The notes under the pieces: generated by a model
Databases searched by the model: none
Seen by the model: the letters and a program-made list of their open reading frames with translations, nothing else
What the model was told of the DNA's origin: nothing
Translations under genes and position numbers: made by a program
Part shown: positions 1-5,455 of the stretch, in pieces
Numbering within the stretch: the first letter of the stretch is position 1
How the letters are laid out: the number at the start of each line of letters is the position of its first letter
NCBI GenBank assembly: GCA_041307765.1
Contig: JBFZCW010000220.1
Coordinates: 1 to 5,455, forward strand
Length of the DNA: 5,455 nt
Reading direction: 5' to 3'
From: DYRB01 sp041307765
Lineage (GTDB): Bacteria; Pseudomonadota; Gammaproteobacteria; Chromatiales; Chromatiaceae

Positions 1-1
1 C

Positions 2-916
<915 letters not shown>

Positions 917-920
917 GCTG

Positions 921-948
921 CCAGGTTCCAGCGGCCAGCATCCAGCCG
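921..948. repeat. Heptameric CCAGCNN repeat block (left arm)
   Basis: Four consecutive 7-bp units follow the ahcY stop in phase: CCAGGTT, CCAGCGG, CCAGCAT and CCAGCCG. Read on the other strand the last three are GCTGGNN units, the same motif found just before metF. The constant five bases and variable two are seen directly. Heptameric tandem repeats in intergenic DNA are known from several bacterial groups. Function unknown. Confidence 0.7.
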
Positions 949-1081
949 GAACACCAGGCCTGGACACTGGCACCTCGCCGGCCGGTTCAGCGACTCATCC
1001 TTGATGGTCCCCGGCCCCGGCGGCCGGCTTGGGGTTGGGCCTGGGGGCCTTTCCCGCCGGCGGCTGGTGGCTGGAGGCTGG
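928..1081. repeat. Imperfect long inverted repeat spanning the ahcY-metF spacer
   Basis: Bases 928-947 pair with 1062-1081: 16 of 20 positions are complementary, and the mismatches fall only in the two variable dinucleotides of the heptamers. Inside it, GCCGGCCG (977-984) is complementary to CGGCCGGC (1021-1028), so a nested stem is possible. A separate perfect 10-bp palindrome, CCAGGCCTGG, lies at 954-963. The spacer otherwise holds no gene. If folded in RNA, the outer right arm would tie up part of the metF ribosome binding site; that effect is inference. Confidence 0.6.
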
Positions 1082-1086
1082 AGGCT
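1063..1086. repeat. Heptameric GCTGGNN repeat block (right arm)
   Basis: Three in-phase units, GCTGGTG, GCTGGAG and GCTGGAG, plus a partial GCT, end four bases before the metF start. They are the reverse-complement form of the block just after ahcY. The GGAGG ribosome binding site is made by the junction inside the last unit. Confidence 0.7.
1080..1084 (+). promoter_or_regulatory. Ribosome binding site of metF
   Basis: GGAGG lies 6 bases before the ATG at 1091, an ideal spacing, and decides this start over the in-frame TTG and ATG codons at 1001 and 1004. A second GGAGG at 1073-1077 is a by-product of the heptamer repeat and is too far away to be the main site. Confidence 0.8.
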
Positions 1087-1090
1087 CACA

Positions 1091-1954
1091 ATGTCCGCAG
1101 ATCAACCCACCTACAGCTTCGAGCTCTTCCCGCCCAAGACCCCCGAGGGCATGGAAAAGCTCAAGGATCAGGTCCGACGGCTCAATGCCGTCGGCCCGCG
1201 TTTCTTCTCCTGTACCTATGGGGCCGCCGGGTCCACCCGCGAGCGTACGTTCGAGACCGTCGCCTGGCTGTGTAGCCAAGGCATCGATACTGCCCCGCAC
1301 CTGGCGTGCATTGGCTCGAGCCGGAGGGAGGTCGCGGGAATCCTTGCCCACTACCGGGCCCAAGGCATCCGACGCGTCGTCGCCCTGCGCGGGGATCTGC
1401 CCTCTGGGATGGGCATGGGTGCCAACGGGGACTTTCGCTACGCAAACGAGCTGGTCGCCTTCATCCGCGCGGAGCACAGCGATTGGTTCCACATCGAGGT
1501 CGCTGCCTACCCCGAATTTCATCCCCAGGCCCCGAGCGCGGCCAAGGACCTGGACAACTTCCGGCGCAAGGTCGAGGCGGGGGCCGACGCCGCCATCACC
1601 CAATACTTCTATAACGCCGACGCCTATTTCGCTTTCCTGGATGCCTGTGCCGCGATGGGGCTCGACCTGCCGGTGGTGCCGGGGATCATGCCGATCACAA
1701 ACTTCACCCAGCTAGCCCGCTTTTCCGACGCTTGCGGGGCGGAGATTCCGCGCTGGATGCGGCGTCGGCTGGAGGGTTTGGGCGACAACTTGGAGGAGAT
1801 CCGCGCCTTCGGCCACCAGGTGGTCGCCGACCTGTGCCGCCGGCTGCTCGCTGGGGGCGCGCCGGGGCTTCATTTCTACACCATGAACCAGGCGGGGCCC
1901 ACGCTGCGGCTGTGGCAGGAGCTGGGCCTGCCCGGCGAGCGGGACTCGACCTAA
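1091..1954 (+). CDS. metF: 5,10-methylenetetrahydrofolate reductase
   Basis: Cytosolic flavoprotein that reduces 5,10-methylene-THF to 5-methyl-THF, the methyl donor for homocysteine remethylation to methionine. The 287-residue product is close to the usual bacterial length (about 280-300). Family motifs appear in order: FELFPPKTPEG, with Glu11 matching the catalytic Glu28 of the E. coli enzyme; CTYGAAGSTRERT at 41-53; APHLAC at 68-73; VVALRGDLP with Asp102 matching E. coli Asp120; VAAYPEFHP at 137-145; and the ITQYFYNAD stretch, with Gln171 at the folate-binding position. PVVPGIMPITNF and HFYTMN complete the (beta/alpha)8 barrel. The start was chosen for its well-spaced GGAGG and because upstream in-frame codons would add a low-complexity Gly/Pro/Arg leader with no family counterpart. 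It follows ahcY and is closed by a terminator about 110 bp downstream. E. coli numbering is from memory; the family call is firm. Confidence 0.96.
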   Translation: MSADQPTYSFELFPPKTPEGMEKLKDQVRRLNAVGPRFFSCTYGAAGSTRERTFETVAWLCSQGIDTAPHLACIGSSRREVAGILAHYRAQGIRRVVALRGDLPSGMGMGANGDFRYANELVAFIRAEHSDWFHIEVAAYPEFHPQAPSAAKDLDNFRRKVEAGADAAITQYFYNADAYFAFLDACAAMGLDLPVVPGIMPITNFTQLARFSDACGAEIPRWMRRRLEGLGDNLEEIRAFGHQVVADLCRRLLAGGAPGLHFYTMNQAGPTLRLWQELGLPGERDST

Positions 1955-2027
1955 ATCCTCGCGCAGGGTGGATTCCGAAACGCGGTACCGACCATTGCGA
2001 ATTATCAAGTACACGCCTGGCCGGCGC

Positions 2028-2036
2028 TGGTAACTT
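2028..2036 (+). promoter_or_regulatory. Possible extended -10 element upstream of the terminator
   Basis: TGGTAACTT resembles an extended -10 (TGnTATAAT form) in a locally AT-richer stretch (1991-2040). No convincing -35 lies at the proper distance. If active, it would give a transcript of about 60 nt ending at the terminator at 2067-2104. Weak evidence. Confidence 0.2.
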
Positions 2037-2066
2037 AGATGCCGGAACCATCCACTCCTCCTTAAA

Positions 2067-2104
2067 GGCCGCCCAATGGCATGTCCGGGGCGGCCGCTCT
2101 TTTT
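2067..2104 (+). terminator. Rho-independent terminator after metF
   Basis: GGCCGCCC (2067-2074) is perfectly complementary to GGGCGGCC (2088-2095), giving an 8-bp GC stem with a 13-base loop, followed by GC and then TCTTTTT (2098-2104). It lies 113 bp past the metF stop and is the natural end of the ahcY-metF transcript. It also separates that unit from the glycosyltransferase gene. The sequence before the stem is CU-rich (CTCCTCCTTAAA). Confidence 0.85.
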
Positions 2105-2125
2105 GTGCCGTTCCGGTGCGCGCCC

Positions 2126-2155
2126 TTGACCGCTCCCACAGGTCCCGCGTACGCT
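2126..2155 (+). promoter_or_regulatory. Candidate sigma70 promoter for the glycosyltransferase-P450 pair
   Basis: TTGACC (2126-2131, five of six to the -35 consensus), an 18-bp gap, then TACGCT (2150-2155), which keeps the key T, A and final T of the -10. It lies just after the terminator and before the probable gene start, where a new promoter is needed. Transcription would begin near 2162. No operator is recognisable. Predicted from sequence only. Confidence 0.45.
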
Positions 2156-2202
2156 GCGCCTGCCTTCCATTCGGGGCGATCAGGGGGCTGGTTCTTGGCC
2201 TT

Positions 2203-3450
2203 GTGCGGTCCGCCGATCTGCTGCTCGCCTTCGGCGCTTCTTCGCAAGTGTCGCCTTTGACGCCGCACCCTCTGGGCATCGACTTGCTCGTCACCGTCGT
2301 TTTCGCCGCAGGCGCGTTGTTCGTGTCGGCCTTGGGTCTGTTGAGTGCGGTGGTCTTTCTGAGTCGGCTGTCCCTCCCAGGGACCCATCGACACGGTACG
2401 GCTACCCTGGTCCTCCCGCTGACCGGTCCGGCTCCCGACCTGGACACCCTGCTGCAGGCGTTGGAGGGGCAAAGCCTTGTGCCCCGCCGGCTGATTGTGA
2501 GCGTGGAGAGCGTGCAAGACCCGGCCTACCGCCGTGCTGCGGATCTCGCGGAGGGACGCCGGTTTCCTATCGAGATCGTCGTTGCCGGGCACGCGACGCA
2601 CTGCGCGCAGAAGTGCTCCAACCTGATCGCCGCCTTGCGGCGGATCGATGCCCAAGATGAGGCCGTCGTATTTCTGGATGCCGACATCCTACCCACGCGC
2701 TGGTGGCTGTCCGCCCTGGTCACGCCGCTTCTCGACGGTAGTGCCGACGTCGTCAACGGCTATCGATGGCCCATCATCTCGACACCGACGGTCGCCGCCC
2801 ACCTCGCTGCGAGTATCGATCGCGCCATCGCGTTGCTCCCTCGGCTTGGCTCGCTCAGACTGACCTGGGGCGGGTCGCTCGGGCTCTCGCCGCGTTCGTT
2901 GCGGGCCCTTGAACCCGACCGTATCCTCGCGGCGACCCTGTCGGATGACTGTGCTATTGGTGAGTACGCCGCGGCCCGCGGCTTGAGGGTTCTGACCCGG
3001 CGCGCCTTGTTGGTTCCGACCCCGGTCAGGGGCGGATTGGCCTCGGTCTGGCGCTTCGGCCGGCGGCAGTACCAGATTATCCGCATCTATCGCCCAACCC
3101 TATGGGGGCTGGCCTTTTGCGCCCTGAGCACGCGGCTGCTCGCTTGGATTCTTCTGCTGGCTCACATGGAACGGATGGAGGCACGGCTTGCCCTTGGCGC
3201 GCTGATCGCCATCGCCGTGGCAGGGTTTGTCGCCCAGGCCCTGGTTGCGCGTCGCCTTGGTGTTGCCGACGGCCCCAGGACAGGGTTCGGCCAGGGCCTG
3301 CTCGCGGTCCTTAAACCTGCTGTGGATCTGTTTCACTGGAGCTTGGTCGTGGCGGCGCTCGCAGCCGGCACCGTCCGTTGGGGCCATGTCACCTACGGGG
3401 TCTGCGGGCCTTACGACGTCACCGTCCGGACCCGCATGCCATGGGTCTGA
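2203..3450 (+). CDS. Membrane-anchored GT2/GT21-like glycosyltransferase (ceramide glucosyltransferase/HpnI type)
   Basis: Probably transfers a sugar from a nucleotide donor to a lipid acceptor at the inner membrane; the acceptor is unknown. From the chosen start the product is 415 residues. One hydrophobic segment lies near residues 26-53, then the GT-A domain: VSVESVQDPA around 99-108; QKCSNL with Lys137 and Asn140, as in GT21 enzymes; FLDADILP with the metal/donor-binding Asp159 and Asp161; TWGGSLGL; LSDDCAIG with Asp248-Asp249; and FGRRQYQ near 285-291, at the place of the (Q/R)xxRW motif. Three hydrophobic C-terminal segments follow, ending TVRWGHVTYGV, which resembles the tail of ceramide glucosyltransferases. 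The first Asp of the GT21 signature is replaced (Glu-Ser). There is no in-frame ATG before the domain; GTG at 2203 is a best guess, with GTG 2248 an alternative and no strong ribosome binding site at either. It overlaps the P450 gene downstream. Family fairly sure, substrate not. Confidence 0.8.
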   Translation: MRSADLLLAFGASSQVSPLTPHPLGIDLLVTVVFAAGALFVSALGLLSAVVFLSRLSLPGTHRHGTATLVLPLTGPAPDLDTLLQALEGQSLVPRRLIVSVESVQDPAYRRAADLAEGRRFPIEIVVAGHATHCAQKCSNLIAALRRIDAQDEAVVFLDADILPTRWWLSALVTPLLDGSADVVNGYRWPIISTPTVAAHLAASIDRAIALLPRLGSLRLTWGGSLGLSPRSLRALEPDRILAATLSDDCAIGEYAAARGLRVLTRRALLVPTPVRGGLASVWRFGRRQYQIIRIYRPTLWGLAFCALSTRLLAWILLLAHMERMEARLALGALIAIAVAGFVAQALVARRLGVADGPRTGFGQGLLAVLKPAVDLFHWSLVVAALAAGTVRWGHVTYGVCGPYDVTVRTRMPWV

Positions 3451-4871
3451 TCTCGACCCTTGCCGGCGGTCTGGCGCGTGTCTCGCCGCGGCTGGCGGGT
3501 GTGGCGGCACGCCTCGCGGGAAATCCCTTTCGCTATCTGGCGGGCAAGCCATTGGAGCGTCAGTTGCTCGTCTACGAGCTGCCGGATACTCAGCTCGCCC
3601 TCACCAACGACCTCGCCCTGGTCGATACCCTGCTTTCCGATCGGGAGGGCACCTTCCCCAAGAGCGTCGTTCTGGAGCTGCTCCTGAGGCCGCTCATCGG
3701 CCGCGGCGTCTTCGGGCAACCAGGCGGCGATGCGGTCAAGCAGATGCGGCGCACCTATGTACGCGCCCTCTCCCGGGTGCCTGAACCGGAGGTCGGGCGC
3801 ATCGCACGCGGGCTGACCCAGCAATATCTCGCGTCGTGGCAGCGGGCCGCGCGCCCTGTGCCAATCCCGAGCGAGCTATCTCGCTTGACCATCGACATCG
3901 TCACCCTGGCAACCCTGGGGGGCTGCTTTACCCCCGGGGAGGGGCAACGCTTCGTCGAGCTGTTCTTCGAGTACCACAAACGTGCGAGCCCGATGCTGCT
4001 GTTGCTCGGTCCGCGGGACCTCGCAGGCCGTCAGGCCCTGGTGGACCGCCTGGGACTGGGCGACATCGGTCGCCAGATGCGGGCCCTGATCCGCGGGCGC
4101 TTTCTTGACCCGCTGCTGGATGATGCTGCGCCCGCCCGCTCGGCCCCGTTCGCCGCGGCGCTGTTGGAGGCTGGCAACCTGCCCAGGCGCGATGGCCTGC
4201 CCCTCGCAGCGGACACGGTCCGGCAGGAGGCCATGCTCGACGAAATTGCGGTCATGCTGCTGGCCGGCCATGAGACGACGGCGTCGGTCTTGAGCTGGCT
4301 CCTCTGGGAACTCGCCGCCGTGCCGGACCTGCAGGAGACCAGCGCACGACTGATTGCGGAGCAGGGTACCGGTGGCAGCGACACCCTTGGTGCGGGTCAG
4401 GGTCAGGGTCAGGGACAGGACCGAGCGCAGCAATGGCTCGCCGCCCTGATCCAGGAGTCGCTCCGCCTCTACCCGCCCATCGCCTTCCTGCTGCGGGAGA
4501 CGATGGAAGACGTGGTGTTCCGCGAAAAGGCGATTCGCGCCGACAGCTTCGTCGTCGTATCCCCCTGGACCATACAACGCCACCGGGGTCTCTGGCAGGC
4601 CCCAGACGCCTTCGACCCCGCGCGCTGGATGGCCGCCGAGCCCCCGCCGGCCATGGCCAACCGTCTGGCCTTCATCCCCTTCGGACAAGGCCCCAGGGTC
4701 TGCCCAGGCAAGCGCTTTGCGGAGATCGAGATGCACGCGATCCTGTCCGAGCTGTTGGGTGCCTGCCGTCTGTCCTGTACCAAGGGAAGGTCGCCCAAAC
4801 CGCTCGGAACCCTGACCTCTCGCCCGGATGACGACTTCCGCCTCCTGGTCACGCCCCTCCAACGCGGGTAG
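3441..4871 (+). CDS. Cytochrome P450
   Basis: Haem-thiolate monooxygenase that would insert oxygen into an organic substrate using electrons from a redox partner, which is not encoded here. The 476-residue protein shows no clear membrane anchor and is probably soluble. Seen in order: I-helix AGHETT (275-280), the oxygen-activating motif; ESLR with Glu339 and Arg342, the K-helix ExxR; FDPARW with Arg395, completing the ERR triad; and the haem loop FGQGPRVCPG (414-423) with ligand Cys421. The C-helix WxxxR has Val99 in place of Trp, with Arg103 kept. Between helices J and K is a Gly-Gln repeat. The start ATG overlaps the glycosyltransferase stop by 10 bases with no good ribosome binding site of its own, so translational coupling is likely and a shared pathway is inferred. 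The haem loop style resembles bacterial long-chain or terpenoid P450s (CYP102/CYP120/CYP175 type), but the substrate cannot be told. Confidence 0.93.
   Translation: MGLISTLAGGLARVSPRLAGVAARLAGNPFRYLAGKPLERQLLVYELPDTQLALTNDLALVDTLLSDREGTFPKSVVLELLLRPLIGRGVFGQPGGDAVKQMRRTYVRALSRVPEPEVGRIARGLTQQYLASWQRAARPVPIPSELSRLTIDIVTLATLGGCFTPGEGQRFVELFFEYHKRASPMLLLLGPRDLAGRQALVDRLGLGDIGRQMRALIRGRFLDPLLDDAAPARSAPFAAALLEAGNLPRRDGLPLAADTVRQEAMLDEIAVMLLAGHETTASVLSWLLWELAAVPDLQETSARLIAEQGTGGSDTLGAGQGQGQGQDRAQQWLAALIQESLRLYPPIAFLLRETMEDVVFREKAIRADSFVVVSPWTIQRHRGLWQAPDAFDPARWMAAEPPPAMANRLAFIPFGQGPRVCPGKRFAEIEMHAILSELLGACRLSCTKGRSPKPLGTLTSRPDDDFRLLVTPLQRG
4395..4418 (+). repeat. Hexanucleotide tandem repeat inside the P450 gene
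   Basis: Three GGTCAG units followed by one GGACAG, in frame and encoding four Gly-Gln pairs (residues 319-326). It lies in the loop between helices J and K, within a longer Gly/Gln/Ser-rich stretch. Unit gain or loss by slippage would keep the frame. Confidence 0.9.
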
Positions 4872-4872
4872 C

Positions 4873-4892
4873 CGCAGGACTCCCCTCCTGCG
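4873..4892 (+). other. Stem-loop directly after the P450 stop codon
   Basis: CGCAGGA (4873-4879) and TCCTGCG (4886-4892) form a perfect 7-bp stem with a 6-base loop, two bases after the TAG. No T-run follows, so it is not a classical intrinsic terminator. It could protect the 3' end of the transcript or assist termination in high-GC DNA. Confidence 0.5.
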
Positions 4893-4967
4893 AGGCGCCA
4901 ACACCGGCCGGGGGGCGTATGTCGTGCACCCGCCGTCCCTCGCGGCAACCCCCATGCCCTGCGCAGC

Positions 4968-4987
4968 GCCCCGCCCCGCCCCGCCTC
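4968..4987. repeat. GCCCC pentamer tandem repeat
   Basis: Three GCCCC units and a degenerate fourth (GCCTC) lie in the spacer between the P450 and the CPCC gene. The rest of this 197-bp spacer (4872-5068) shows no gene and no convincing promoter. Confidence 0.6.
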
Positions 4988-5053
4988 GAAGCGATCAGCC
5001 GGACAGTGTCATGATGGCGGCCAGCGCCCACGGCTCTCGGCCTAGGTCCTGTC

Positions 5054-5058
5054 AGGAG
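5054..5058 (+). promoter_or_regulatory. Ribosome binding site of the CPCC-family gene
   Basis: AGGAG lies 10 bases before the ATG at 5069, slightly long but acceptable spacing. It supports this start for the last gene. Confidence 0.55.
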
Positions 5059-5068
5059 TATCCAGCCC

Positions 5069-5455
5069 ATGTTCCAGCACGCCAAGTTCCCCTGTCCCTG
5101 TTGCGGCCATCTGGTCCACGAGCACGAGCCGGGCTTCCATCAGACCTGCCCCATCTGCGGCTGGGAGGATGACCTCGCCCAGTTGCGCTTCCCGCTGATG
5201 CCCGGCAGCAGCAATACCGTCAGCCTCCTGGAGGCCCAGAAGAACTACCGCAGCTACGGGGCCTCCGAGCGGCGCAGCGTCGGCAACACGCGGGCCCCAG
5301 ACGGCGGCGAGGGCCGGGACCCCGGCTGGCGGCCCCTGGACCCGGAGCGCGACAACTGCGAGCAGCCCAGCCGTGGCACCGCCTACGCCGACTCCGACCC
5401 CTGGCCCGATACCACCGTCCTCTACTACTGGCGCGACTCCTATTGGCGCCGCATC
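5069..5455 (+). CDS. CPCC-family cysteine-rich protein, 3' end beyond the window
   Basis: The frame is open for 129 codons from the ATG to the window end with no stop, so the gene is partial. The N-terminus carries the signature of the cysteine-rich CPCC family: FPCPCCGHL with Cys9, Cys11 and Cys12, then CPICGWEDD with Cys27 and Cys30, QLR at 38-40, and a NTVSLLEAQKNYRSYGAS stretch at 49-66. The paired cysteine knuckles suggest a zinc-ribbon-like fold. The rest is charged and rich in Trp and Tyr (DPWPDTTVLYYWRDSYWRR near the end). The family has no well-established function that I know of; members are small cytosolic proteins. It has its own ribosome binding site and is separated from the P450 gene by 197 bp, so a functional link to its neighbours is not indicated. 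Confidence 0.85.
   Translation, partial: MFQHAKFPCPCCGHLVHEHEPGFHQTCPICGWEDDLAQLRFPLMPGSSNTVSLLEAQKNYRSYGASERRSVGNTRAPDGGEGRDPGWRPLDPERDNCEQPSRGTAYADSDPWPDTTVLYYWRDSYWRRI

Noticed and set aside
1001..1090. In-frame N-terminal extension of metF from TTG 1001 or ATG 1004
   Set aside because: It encodes low-complexity Gly/Pro/Arg sequence from the repeat region, and the ATG at 1091 has a well-placed GGAGG and matches the family start.
917..1090. SAH riboswitch between ahcY and metF
   Set aside because: Such elements are known near these genes, but the conserved core of that riboswitch class is absent; the structure here is explained by heptamer repeats.
1732..2202. Upstream extension of the glycosyltransferase frame into metF, suggesting a fusion or long overlap
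   Set aside because: The frame is open only because of high GC. The extension overlaps metF out of frame, runs through the terminator and promoter, and has no domain-like sequence.
2081..2260. Small reading frame starting at ATG 2081
   Set aside because: It begins inside the terminator loop, has no ribosome binding site, and its product is unlike any known protein.
3378..3440. Longer P450 start at TTG 3378
   Set aside because: It adds an Arg/His-rich leader lying inside the glycosyltransferase coding sequence; ATG 3441 gives a normal P450 N-terminus.
3876..4955. Long reverse-strand open frame opposite the P450 gene
   Set aside because: It is a high-GC shadow of the P450; its translation has no recognisable domain.

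Overview
The window is 5.4 kb of high-GC DNA with densely packed genes, all on the + strand. It looks chromosomal and probably comes from a proteobacterium. I lean towards a gammaproteobacterium of the purple sulfur type (Chromatiales). This rests on the protein style, on ahcY followed directly by metF, and on GCTGGNN heptamers in the spacer. It is an inference from the sequence, not a database match. There are no tRNA or rRNA genes, no transposase and no CRISPR array.

Left part (1-1954): the 3' two-thirds of ahcY (S-adenosylhomocysteine hydrolase) is followed by metF (5,10-methylenetetrahydrofolate reductase). AhcY removes the methylation by-product SAH and releases homocysteine. MetF supplies the methyl group that remethylates homocysteine to methionine, so the two genes serve the same SAM cycle. 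The 174-bp spacer between them holds two heptameric repeat blocks in opposite orientation, and the second carries the metF ribosome binding site. AhcY has a Gln where the active-site His of the IGHFD motif is expected.

Middle (1955-2202): a gene-free spacer with a strong intrinsic terminator (hairpin plus T-run, 2067-2104), then a plausible sigma70 promoter (2126-2155). This separates the methionine-cycle genes from the next transcription unit.

Right-middle (2203-4871): a membrane-anchored GT2/GT21-like glycosyltransferase (ceramide glucosyltransferase/HpnI style) and a cytochrome P450. Their reading frames overlap by 10 bp, so they are probably translationally coupled and act in one pathway. 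The pathway is unknown; a glycosylated and oxidised lipid (sphingolipid-like, hopanoid or carotenoid) is the obvious guess. This pair is the best candidate for something undescribed. The P450 has an unusual Gly-Gln hexanucleotide repeat between helices J and K and lacks the usual C-helix Trp.

Right end (4872-5455): a 197-bp spacer with a perfect hairpin just after the P450 stop and a GCCCC pentamer repeat. After it comes the start of a small cysteine-rich CPCC-family (zinc-ribbon-like) protein that runs off the window.
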